From JALGWN01 sp964598025 (GTDB taxonomy: Bacteria; Arandabacterota; Arandabacteria; Arandabacterales; Arandabacteraceae): DNA of 13,408 bases. The position numbers and the translations under genes are program-made. The stretch lies in NCBI GenBank assembly GCA_964598025.1, contig CAZRAU010000088.1, positions 1-13,408 of the forward strand, in the 5' to 3' direction. Positions within the stretch are counted from its first letter, which is position 1, and each line of letters opens with the position of its first letter. Below the pieces are notes generated by a model. It searched no databases. It had not been told where the DNA came from and was given only the letters and a program-made list of their open reading frames with translations. Positions 7,178-13,408 of the stretch are shown in pieces.

Positions 7178-7207
7178 TTGACACTGCCGAACGCCGGGTG
7201 ATAGACT
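7178..7207 (+). promoter_or_regulatory. Sigma-70-type promoter for the plus-strand GNAT gene
   Basis: A perfect TTGACA (7178-7183) is followed after 18 nt by TAGACT (7202-7207), a 4/6 match to the -10 consensus. Initiation near 7214 would give a leader of about 87 nt before the ATG at 7301. It points away from the minus-strand promoter at 6988-7016, so the gap carries divergent promoters. The weaker -10 and slightly long spacer keep confidence moderate. Confidence 0.5.
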
Positions 7208-7287
7208 GCAACGGATTCTGAGGGTTGGGGTGCCACCTGGGGCTGGCCTGCTTGATCCCCGTGGCGCCACGGATCCTCTCGCCTTTC

Positions 7288-7292
7288 GGAGG
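7288..7292 (+). promoter_or_regulatory. Ribosome binding site fixing the GNAT start
   Basis: GGAGG at 7288-7292 is separated by 8 nt from the ATG at 7301. The upstream in-frame GTG at 7292-7294 overlaps this site and therefore cannot use it, so translation should begin at the ATG. Confidence 0.8.
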
Positions 7293-7300
7293 TGCCCGGC

Positions 7301-9055
7301 ATGGAAGTCAGGCGGCTACAAGACTTCGCTGAAATAGGCCCTGAGCGATGGGCCGCACTGTGCGAGCAAAGCGGCACCAACACGATATTCCAGACCTATG
7401 AATGGCACACGGCCTGGTGGGAAGCCTACGGCGAGGGTTCTGACCTCTATCTGCTCGTAGTGGAAGACGGGCCGGACCTCGCCGGGATCGCTCCCTTGAT
7501 GCTCTCCAGGGAAGCCGGTGGCCGCAAGGTGCTCGCCTTCATCGGAGACTATAGGTCGGACTATCTCGATTTCATCTATGACACAGGAAAACCGGAGGCC
7601 GTCCCTGCCATCATGACGTGGCTCGCGGGCATTCGTGGCGACTGGGACAGCATCAGTCTAAGCGAAATCCCGGAGGGCTCACCCACCCATGGGGAGCTCG
7701 CTCCCGCCGCTAGAGAAAACCATCTACATTGTGCCATCGTGAGGAAGAGAGAGTGTCCCACGCTTGTCATAAAGGGCAACGAGACTCAAGTGGGCAGCAT
7801 CATTAACAAGAAGAAGCTAAGGTATTACAGGAGGTACTTCGAGGAAAGGCCGGGCTACAACGTCCGGCATCTTGCCTCGTGTGAGGAGATCGACCGGTAC
7901 CTCGAGGGCTTCTTCGAGCAGCACATCGCCAGGTGGGCCGGAACCACCACCCCGAGCATATTCCTCGAGGAGAAGAGCCGAGTCTTCTATGGCAATCTGC
8001 TGGCCTCCATGTGTGACAAGGGCTGGATAACCTTCACTGTGATAGAGTCTGAAGGCACTCCGGTAGCTTATCACTTCGGCTTTGTCTATAAGAACGTGTT
8101 CGTGCTCTATAAGCCCGTCTATAACCCCCTCCTGGCCGGACGCTCGCCGGGCCAGGTGCTGATCAAGGAGCTGATGGAATTCGCGGCTGCTCAAGAGTAC
8201 GACGAATTCGACTTCACGGTGGGGGCCGAAGCATACAAACACCGGTTCGCCTCCGACGTGCGGTATAACACGACCTACAGGATTCTTCAGAGCAGAGCGG
8301 ATCTAGCAGCCCTGCGGCTTCGCACAGGCGTGAAGAAGCACCTTGATGCAGACCCGGTGGGCAGGAGATTGTTGGTTTTCCGGAAACGCACCACCTCACA
8401 TAACCTTCCACGCCTCACGGAGACCGTCAGGACATACGGCATCTTGGGCTGGTTAAGCCGGGCTGCACGCATGGCCTTCCAGCGGTTCATATTCAGATAT
8501 AGCCGCATGGTCTTCTTTGAGATGCCTGAAGGCGCAATTGCAGAGCACCCGATAGAGCCCAAGATAGAGGGTGTCATCTTCCGTGAGGGCACCATCAGTG
8601 ATCTGGCCAGGTTCGATTTCCCCAAGTCCCCGGTGGCGAAGCGGGAGCTCCTGGCGGCGTGGAGTAAGAATCTGAAAGAGGGTGCCAGGTGCTTCGTAGC
8701 CGAGATCGCCGGTGAAGTGGCCGCGACGATTTGGATCCGAGTCAGGGACTATACCTACATAAGCGAGGCCGAGACCCTTGTGCCCCTGAAGGACAGCCCG
8801 GTTTGCTTCTACGACGCCTGGACGCTGCCCAAGTACAGGGGCAAGAGGTTGCTAACGTTCCTTTACTCCAAGGTACTCGAGATTTATCAGGACAAGCGCA
8901 AGGTCGCCTATCTCTATGAGTCCAATGTGGGGTCATTCCGGGCGGCCCTTGCCCTCGGCAGTTTCCGGCTCACCAGGACTTACCACTTCCTGAACATCCT
9001 GGGCATCAAGCACCGCTGGTCCAAACCCTATACCGGTCCCCAACCCAAGCCATAG
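7301..9055 (+). CDS. Two-domain GNAT-like protein (CelD/BcsL-like N-terminus, second GNAT C-terminus)
   Basis: This 584-residue protein is the only plus-strand gene in the window. Residues about 1-365 resemble the CelD/BcsL (Acetyltransf_6, FemAB-related) fold: TIFQTYEWHTAWWEAYGEG (28-46), a basic KKKLRYYRRYFEERPGY (170-186) and FDFTVGAEAYKHRFASDV (303-320). A linker rich in basic residues (about 365-405) leads to a second GNAT-like domain (about 425-570), with FVAEIAGEVAATIWIRVRDY (465-484) and a degenerate acetyl-CoA loop YRGKRLLTFLY (512-522). Members of the first family are linked to cellulose or exopolysaccharide production, so an acyl transfer on a surface glycan or lipid intermediate is plausible. 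Substrate is unknown. It has its own promoter and leader, and no visible partner gene on its strand. Start chosen by GGAGG spacing. Confidence 0.85.
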   Translation: MEVRRLQDFAEIGPERWAALCEQSGTNTIFQTYEWHTAWWEAYGEGSDLYLLVVEDGPDLAGIAPLMLSREAGGRKVLAFIGDYRSDYLDFIYDTGKPEAVPAIMTWLAGIRGDWDSISLSEIPEGSPTHGELAPAARENHLHCAIVRKRECPTLVIKGNETQVGSIINKKKLRYYRRYFEERPGYNVRHLASCEEIDRYLEGFFEQHIARWAGTTTPSIFLEEKSRVFYGNLLASMCDKGWITFTVIESEGTPVAYHFGFVYKNVFVLYKPVYNPLLAGRSPGQVLIKELMEFAAAQEYDEFDFTVGAEAYKHRFASDVRYNTTYRILQSRADLAALRLRTGVKKHLDADPVGRRLLVFRKRTTSHNLPRLTETVRTYGILGWLSRAARMAFQRFIFRYSRMVFFEMPEGAIAEHPIEPKIEGVIFREGTISDLARFDFPKSPVAKRELLAAWSKNLKEGARCFVAEIAGEVAATIWIRVRDYTYISEAETLVPLKDSPVCFYDAWTLPKYRGKRLLTFLYSKVLEIYQDKRKVAYLYESNVGSFRAALALGSFRLTRTYHFLNILGIKHRWSKPYTGPQPKP

Positions 9056-9304
9056 CGTCGAGTATATGCACCTAACGCAAGAGAGGTGTCACACCCGCCT
9101 TCCGCCTTTGATCTCTGTTCCTGGCGGCCCCGTCATCAAGATGTTAGGCTGGCCGGGAAGGCCGGGCATGAGGGTGATGGATCGGGGTGTGGCCTCTTTT
9201 TCGTGACCGTCGGCATGGAAGCGCGACGATACAAGCGACTTTCGTCCCCACAGGAGTGGGGGCGGCACGGAGATGCGGAGGTCGTAGGCGCGAGGCACCA
9301 CTAG
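9056..9304. other. Unassigned gap between convergent GNAT gene and tRNA-Pro terminator
   Basis: I see no gene here. A perfect hairpin CCCCAC-AGGA-GTGGGG lies at 9246-9261, with no T-run after it on either strand. A possible weak plus-strand terminator is AGGCC (9159-9163) pairing with GGCCT (9191-9195), followed by five T; the 5-bp stem and 27-nt loop make it doubtful. Short open frames on both strands have no family resemblance and lack good ribosome binding sites. Confidence 0.45.
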
Positions 9305-9342
9305 AAAAAAGGGTCAGACCCGTAACATAGGATCCGACCCTT
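9305..9342 (-). terminator. Intrinsic terminator after tRNA-Pro
   Basis: On the minus strand AAGGGTCGGA (9342-9333) pairs with TCTGACCCTT (9318-9309) over 10 bp across a 14-nt loop, with T continuing to 9305 (six T in all). One pair is a G-U wobble in the minus-strand RNA but would be an A-C mismatch in plus-strand RNA, so it is built for the minus strand. It begins 4 nt after the encoded CCA of tRNA-Pro and closes the operon that includes surE. Confidence 0.85.
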
Positions 9343-9346
9343 AACG

Positions 9347-9414
<68 letters not shown>

Positions 9415-9424
<10 letters not shown>

Positions 9425-9915
9425 CCTAAGTCTGCGAATATCGTCAACCCGGCCTTGCAGGCCAGGATCACTACCAGACCGGCGATCATGACACCGAGGG
9501 CGATACATGGAATCGCCCAGCGACGCCGTATGCCAAATATAAACGCTGCGAGGGCTCCTGTCCAGGCACCAGTTACAGGAAGCGGTATCGCTACAAACAT
9601 TGTAAGCCCTATAGCTTCATATTTCTCGACGATCTCGGCCCGCTTTCGGGTGCGGGCAAAGAGCCAGATAAAGAACCTGTCGAAGATCGGGACCTTCCTG
9701 AGGAAGTCGGAGACCGGCCCGAGAAACAAGAGGATCGGTATTACGGGCACGAAGTTACCCAGGACCGCAAGCAGATAAGCCTTGGGAATCCAGACTTCGG
9801 GGCTCACGCAGATCGCATAAGGCAATGCTCCTCTCAGTTCGACTATGGGCAACATCGCCATGAAGAAGATCTTGAGGTCCTTGGGTAACGCAACGAGAAT
9901 CACCGGATCCAGCAT
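9415..9915 (-). CDS. Small multidrug-export-like membrane protein (COG2426/PF06695 type)
   Basis: This 166-residue integral membrane protein resembles the small multidrug export family, whose real substrate is poorly defined. Conserved family segments are MLPIVELRGALPYAI (21-35), LGNFVPVIPILLFLGPVSDFL (52-72) and FVAIPLPVTGAWTGALAAF (107-125). About four hydrophobic segments are seen (around 15-35, 47-68, 101-125 and 134-158), with a basic cytoplasmic loop near 88-98. The ATG is 7 nt after the surE stop, and the GAGGAG ribosome binding site overlaps that stop, so the two are translationally coupled. Oddly, the last codons and the TAG stop lie inside tRNA-Pro, so tRNA processing would remove the stop codon from the mRNA. 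Function is inferred from family only. Confidence 0.9.
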
Positions 9916-9922
9916 ACACTCC

Positions 9923-10693
9923 TCAAAAGGTAAGGTCCCATGTCCTTACGGTATGTAGCGACTTGTAGTCGGTGAGATCAAGCTGAAGGGGTGTCACGGA
10001 GACCATGGCGGCTTCCACGGCTTCGAAGTCGGTCCCTTCTCCTTCGCACCAGATCGGGGGCTGGCCCCCTATCCAGTAGTAGGCCCTGCCCCGCGGGTCG
10101 GTTTTCTTCACCACAACGTCGCGGTAGACCCTCTTGCCCAGCTTGGTGACCTTGACCCCCTTTATCTCCTCGGGGGGTATCGATGGTACGTTCACGTTGA
10201 GTAAGGTCCCTTCAGGAAGACCGCGATCGAGAACGTTCCTGGCGATGATCGCCGCAAACCGTTCGGCGGCTTCGAACCGGCAGTCCTCCCAGGAGCAGAC
10301 GGATATCGCGATGGAGGGAAGCCCGAGCAAGGTCCCCTCGAAGGCCGCTGCCACCGTACCCGAATAGGTCACATCATCCCCGAGGTTGGGGCCGTGGTTC
10401 ATCCCGGCGACAAGGAGACCGGGGCGTTCCTCAAGCAGACCTCTCATCGCAAGCAGCACGCAGTCGGTGGGGGTGCCGTCAACGGCGAAGACGTCCTTCT
10501 CCACACGATTGCTCCTCAGGGGGTCGGAAAGCGTGAGCGCATGGCTTGCACCGCTTTGTTGGCTCTCCGGCGCCACGACTACCACCCTTCCCAAGGGCGC
10601 CATCGCCCGCCTTAGCCTCTTCAGGCCCTCAGCGCGGACACCGTCATCGTTGGTCAGAAGAATATAAGGCTTTTCAGATTCGGTCTTTGCCAA
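9923..10693 (-). CDS. surE: 5'/3'-nucleotidase SurE
   Basis: This 256-residue metal-dependent phosphatase removes phosphate from nucleoside 5'- and 3'-monophosphates and is linked to stationary-phase survival in other bacteria. The metal ligands are in place: D16/D17 in ILLTNDDGV (11-19), S47 in APESQQSGAS (41-50) and N99 in GMNHGPNLGDDVTYSGTV (97-114). NVNVP near residue 167 is also a family feature. Length is normal. The start is TTG, with GGAGG at 10704-10708 about 10 nt upstream and a further GGGAGAGG close by; no nearby in-frame ATG competes. It overlaps the glycosyltransferase end by 20 nt and is followed after 7 nt by the membrane protein, so it is mid-operon. Confidence 0.97.
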   Translation of the reverse strand: MAKTESEKPYILLTNDDGVRAEGLKRLRRAMAPLGRVVVVAPESQQSGASHALTLSDPLRSNRVEKDVFAVDGTPTDCVLLAMRGLLEERPGLLVAGMNHGPNLGDDVTYSGTVAAAFEGTLLGLPSIAISVCSWEDCRFEAAERFAAIIARNVLDRGLPEGTLLNVNVPSIPPEEIKGVKVTKLGKRVYRDVVVKKTDPRGRAYYWIGGQPPIWCEGEGTDFEAVEAAMVSVTPLQLDLTDYKSLHTVRTWDLTF

Positions 10694-11459
10694 ACCTCTC
10701 CCACCTCCAGAAAAGGCTCTTAAAGATCAGGCCAAGAAAGAGGAATGGTTGCTTGAGTGGATGTATATAGCTGGTCTCATTCCCATAGAGGGTCGAGATC
10801 GGAGCCGATTCGATACTGTAACCGGCGATGGCGGCCTTGATCAGGATCTCGCTTTCCGCGCCATAGCCGTGGCTTTCGGTCTCGATGTTGCTGATAACAC
10901 TTCTTGCGATCAGCCTGTAGCCTGACTGCGAGTCCGGTATATACTGGCCGGCGGACAAGGACACCAGCCATGAGCTCACCGTGTTCGTTAGAATCCTAAG
11001 GAAAGGCATGTTGCCAATCTGACGCTCGCGGGTGCCTATCACGATGTCTGCGCGCTTGTTGAGCCAAGCCTCGATCAGCTTGGGTATCTCGAGGGGCGAA
11101 TGCTGGCCGTCTGCGTCCAGGGTTATGACGGCCTTGAAATCCCGGTTGAGGAATTCCGTAAAACCGGTGCGTAACGCCTCCCCCTTCCCCTTGTTGTGTT
11201 CGTGTCTAGTGACATGGGCCTTGCCGATCTCCGCCACTGCGGAGGTCTTATCGGACGAGCCGTCATCTATGACCAGGATCGTCAGATGCGGGCTCACCTC
11301 CCTTACCTGCTCGAGAACCCTGCCCAGGGTCCGGGCGGCGTTGTAGGCGGGGATCACAACAAGGGTGGACCTGTATGCATAATCCAACATAGTAAGCGAA
11401 CTGGACGGTCTTGACGACTTGCGCTCTCTCACTTTCCCTGTCCCCGACATCGATTGCAT
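10674..11459 (-). CDS. Family 2 glycosyltransferase (DPM/DPG-synthase-like)
   Basis: This 261-residue protein probably transfers a sugar from a nucleotide donor to a polyprenyl phosphate or similar lipid acceptor at the membrane. The GT-A fold shows VVIPAYNAARTLGRVL (34-49), the nucleotide-binding DD pair at 65-66 (VIDDGSSDKT), the DxD metal motif D115-A-D117 in TLDADGQHSP, and DSQSGYRLI (176-184) typical of the dolichyl-phosphate-mannose-synthase-like group. There is no strong C-terminal transmembrane helix, only a hydrophobic aromatic tail. The start is uncertain: ATG at 11459 follows the acyltransferase stop by 13 nt but has a weak ribosome binding site, and ATGs at 11450 or 11390 would remove 3 or 23 poorly conserved residues. 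Next to an LpxL-like acyltransferase, a role in glycolipid or envelope assembly is reasonable inference. Confidence 0.9.
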   Translation of the reverse strand: MQSMSGTGKVRERKSSRPSSSLTMLDYAYRSTLVVIPAYNAARTLGRVLEQVREVSPHLTILVIDDGSSDKTSAVAEIGKAHVTRHEHNKGKGEALRTGFTEFLNRDFKAVITLDADGQHSPLEIPKLIEAWLNKRADIVIGTRERQIGNMPFLRILTNTVSSWLVSLSAGQYIPDSQSGYRLIARSVISNIETESHGYGAESEILIKAAIAGYSIESAPISTLYGNETSYIHPLKQPFLFLGLIFKSLFWRWERFGKDRI

Positions 11460-11472
11460 TAGCGACGCTTCT

Positions 11473-12327
11473 TCAGGGCGCTCCCCATCGGCGGTCGACC
11501 CTCTCGAAAAAATACCACTGTTCCGGATGTTTCTCTACACCTTTCTCAAAGATCTGAAGACACGCCTGTACTATTTCTTCCGGCGTCTTCCGACTGTGCT
11601 CGGGGTCATAAACCGTTTCCTCAAGCGACAAGCGGTATTTCCCACCTTCCTGCCTTACGCACAACCCCGCGATTACAGGGATGTTCATCGATACGGCAAG
11701 GCCGGCATAGGCCGAGGGCACGCTCACCGTCACACCCAGGAACCGGGCGTCCGTTCCCTGGCCGGTATAGTCCCTGTCCCCCACGATTCCAACCGACCCC
11801 GTACGGAGCACTCCCATAATCGACCGTGCTGCCTCCTTCACCGACATGATCTTCAGGCCTTTGGTTTCCCTGTGCTTTCTGAAGAGCCGGGCCACGCGCG
11901 GATCGGGATGGTCGTAGACAACCACATGCAGGTCGATTCCCAACATGGCAATCGCCGCGGCCGCGAGCTCCCAATTGCCCAGGTGGGCCGTGACCAGAAT
12001 CGTGGGTTTGCCCGTCATCCTGCCTTTGAGGCCGCCGAAACTGTCCTCGTCGACAAGGTCCCCCAGGTTATCGGGATTGAGGCGTGGAAAGTAGAGGAAC
12101 TCGGTAACCACGCGTGCGAAGTTGCGCATCGTTCTCCGCGTATGCGCTGCTGCGCGCCCGGTCACGGCCCCCCCGGGCACCAGACGCAGGTTGTATGCTA
12201 CGTTAGCCCTGATACCAGGGCTGGAGACGTACCAGATATCAGCTACCCGCTCAGCCAGCCAGTATGACACCTGGATGGGCATGAAGCGCGCCACCATCCG
12301 CGCGATTATGTATCCCCAATAAAGCAA
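11473..12327 (-). CDS. LpxL/HtrB-family lipid acyltransferase
   Basis: This 284-residue membrane-associated enzyme belongs to the lauroyl/myristoyl lipid A acyltransferase superfamily, which also includes mycobacterial PatA-like enzymes. The catalytic H(x4)E motif is H115-LGNW-E120 in TAHLGNWELA. Other family features are GIRANVAYNLRLV (38-50), IVGDRDYTGQG near 182-192 and the C-terminal HPEQWYFFERVDRRW. The start codon is TTG with GGAGG 10 nt upstream; the next ATG is 10 codons in and has no good site. A short hydrophobic N-terminus would anchor it to the inner face of the membrane. It is followed 13 nt later by a lipid-type glycosyltransferase. In a diderm it would add a secondary acyl chain to lipid A, but without other lpx genes the acceptor is open. 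Confidence 0.92.
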   Translation of the reverse strand: MLYWGYIIARMVARFMPIQVSYWLAERVADIWYVSSPGIRANVAYNLRLVPGGAVTGRAAAHTRRTMRNFARVVTEFLYFPRLNPDNLGDLVDEDSFGGLKGRMTGKPTILVTAHLGNWELAAAAIAMLGIDLHVVVYDHPDPRVARLFRKHRETKGLKIMSVKEAARSIMGVLRTGSVGIVGDRDYTGQGTDARFLGVTVSVPSAYAGLAVSMNIPVIAGLCVRQEGGKYRLSLEETVYDPEHSRKTPEEIVQACLQIFEKGVEKHPEQWYFFERVDRRWGAP

Positions 12328-12411
12328 TCTGTGACTACCTCCGAGCCGCGCATCTGCCGGCGGTCACGGCCCTGCCGCCATCCCGGCCACCCGACAGCCC
12401 AACCCGACCCG

Positions 12412-13242
12412 TCAGCCCTTCAAGGCCCCCCGGGTCACATCCTGGATCACATACTTCTGGAAGAAAACTGCGAGTATAACGAGCGGAAGACTCGCTATGG
12501 TCGATGCCGCCATTATATATCCCCACGGTATCTGCCCATGCAGGCCCTCGAACAGAGCAATCCCCACCGGGACAGTCCTCGCCGATTGATCGGTTGTCAG
12601 CATCAGCGCGAACAAGAACTCGTTGAACGCCGCGATGAAGACCAGGAGGGCTGCCGATAGAAGCCCGGGAGCCGCGATCGGCAGGATGATGCGCCGGAAA
12701 ATGAGAAACCTGCCCGCCCCATCCGCAAGGGCGGCATCGTCCAGCCCCTTCGGGATCTGCATCATGTAACTCAAGAGGATCCAGAAGCCGAGTGGTATCG
12801 TCCAGGCGATATACGGAAATATGAGTGCGATATATGTGTTTATCAGACCCGTCGATCTCATCAGTTTGTAAAGATACCCTATGAGGCTTATCTGAGGGAA
12901 CATGGAAAAAGCCAGGACCGCCAGTGAGAGGACCAACCGTCCTCTGAATTCCAGCCGCGACACGGCATATGCGCCGAGGGCTGCGACGATGGCACAGGCC
13001 GCCGCCACCGTCCCGCTGACTGCAAGGCTGTTTCTCAAGTACTCAAGGAAGTGCAGCGACTTGATTGTGAGCACATCCACATAGTTTCCCAGGGTGGCGG
13101 CGAAGGCCACGCCGCCACTGAGGAAATCAGGATTGCGGCTCAGCGATACCGTGGTCATCCAGACAAAAGGAGCGGTACAGAACGCCAGCATGAATACGAT
13201 GCCCAGGATCAGCAACATCTTCTTGACCGCTTCTTCTCTCAT
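12412..13242 (-). CDS. ABC sugar transporter permease (MalG-like)
   Basis: This 276-residue inner-membrane protein is one of two permease subunits of a binding-protein-dependent importer of the carbohydrate-uptake-1 type. About six hydrophobic segments are visible (around 9-30, 72-95, 104-123, 136-160, 190-215 and 243-262). The cytoplasmic EAA loop that docks the ATPase is at about 168-194 (DDAALADGAGRFLIFRR then ILPIAAPGL), with DGAG intact. The ATG overlaps the stop of the previous permease (ATGA), so the two are coupled. An 84-nt gap follows before the acyltransferase, with no promoter or terminator that I can see. No ATPase or solute-binding gene falls inside the window; the substrate is unknown, with sugar or glycerol phosphate the usual choices. 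Confidence 0.95.
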   Translation of the reverse strand: MREEAVKKMLLILGIVFMLAFCTAPFVWMTTVSLSRNPDFLSGGVAFAATLGNYVDVLTIKSLHFLEYLRNSLAVSGTVAAACAIVAALGAYAVSRLEFRGRLVLSLAVLAFSMFPQISLIGYLYKLMRSTGLINTYIALIFPYIAWTIPLGFWILLSYMMQIPKGLDDAALADGAGRFLIFRRIILPIAAPGLLSAALLVFIAAFNEFLFALMLTTDQSARTVPVGIALFEGLHGQIPWGYIMAASTIASLPLVILAVFFQKYVIQDVTRGALKG

Positions 13243-13408
13243 CTCAAGTCCCTGCTGAAACCCCCGACCCTGAGGTAGGACACCGACAGGAGAAAAGCCA
13301 GCGCGAACAAGACGACGGCGACCGTCGCCCCGTAGCCGAAGTCCCCCTCGTTGAAATACTTGTATCCGTAGAGTGAAAGCGACGTGGTCGACCCGCCTGG
13401 CCCCCCGT
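13239..13408 (-). CDS. ABC sugar transporter permease, C-terminal fragment (MalF-like)
   Basis: Only the last 55 residues are inside the window; the gene starts beyond base 13408. The fragment reads GGPGGSTTSLSLYGYKYFNE, then a short polar stretch, a hydrophobic helix VAVVLFALAFLLSVSYL and a basic tail ending FSRDLR. The GGP...T..L..Y.Y..AF-like pattern before a last helix is typical of MalF/UgpA-type subunits. Its TGA overlaps the ATG of the MalG-like gene by 4 nt, the common arrangement of paired sugar permeases. Confidence 0.88.
   Translation of the reverse strand, partial: GGPGGSTTSLSLYGYKYFNEGDFGYGATVAVVLFALAFLLSVSYLRVGGFSRDLR

Noticed and set aside
7013..7270. Arginine- and proline-rich minus-strand frame in the GC-rich gap
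   Set aside because: Composition is that of translated GC-rich repeats, it overlaps both promoters, and it has no recognisable start site.
9159..9201. Intrinsic terminator for the GNAT gene on the plus strand
   Set aside because: Only a 5-bp stem with a 27-nt loop precedes the T-run, and a competing GGCC pairing exists; too weak to call.
9246..9261. CCCCAC-AGGA-GTGGGG hairpin as terminator or CRISPR repeat
   Set aside because: No T-run follows on either strand, and it occurs only once, so neither reading is supported.
9089..9301. Possible short protein on the minus strand between tRNA-Pro and the GNAT gene
   Set aside because: It lies downstream of a strong terminator, has no ribosome binding site and no family resemblance.

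Overview
The window is a gene-dense, moderately GC-rich bacterial chromosome segment. Nearly everything is on the minus strand; one gene (7301-9055) is on the plus strand. An LpxL-family acyltransferase, SurE and an NtrB-like kinase point to a bacterium that is probably diderm. A Desulfobacterota-like lineage or another anaerobic phylum would fit, but the lineage cannot be fixed from sequence alone. Both tRNA genes encode their CCA ends. Three genes (apt, surE, lpxL-like) start with TTG behind strong Shine-Dalgarno sequences.

Reading along the minus strand from right to left: (a) 13408-12412 holds the end of one ABC sugar-transporter permease and a complete second permease, overlapping by 4 nt. 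(b) 12327-9347 is a compact run of LpxL-like acyltransferase, family 2 glycosyltransferase, surE, a small multidrug-export-like membrane protein and tRNA-Pro(CGG). It ends at a clear intrinsic terminator (9305-9342). The membrane-protein gene runs into tRNA-Pro, and its stop codon is tRNA positions 8-10. (c) 9055-7301, plus strand, is a large two-domain GNAT-like protein. It is bounded by a 249-nt gap that I could not assign and by a GC-rich, repeat-bearing intergenic block with back-to-back promoters. (d) 6956-2016 looks like one long operon: LOG-like nucleotide-binding protein, acylphosphatase, adenine phosphoribosyltransferase, tRNA-Arg(CCT), a 73-residue membrane protein, a GAF-GGDEF diguanylate cyclase, UDP-GlcNAc 6-dehydrogenase and a UDP-sugar 4-epimerase. 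(e) 1832-1 holds a soluble histidine kinase and the start of its response regulator, which is cut by the window edge.

The functional themes are cell-surface glycan and lipid precursor supply (dehydrogenase, epimerase, glycosyltransferase, acyltransferase, GNAT protein), c-di-GMP signalling placed inside the UDP-sugar operon, and nucleotide salvage (apt, surE). I see no CRISPR array, transposase, phage gene or convincing new multi-gene system. The most unusual points are the protein-coding gene overlapping tRNA-Pro, a tRNA embedded in a protein operon, the 40-nt overlap joining the cyclase to the sugar dehydrogenase, and the fused double-GNAT gene beside a structured intergenic block.
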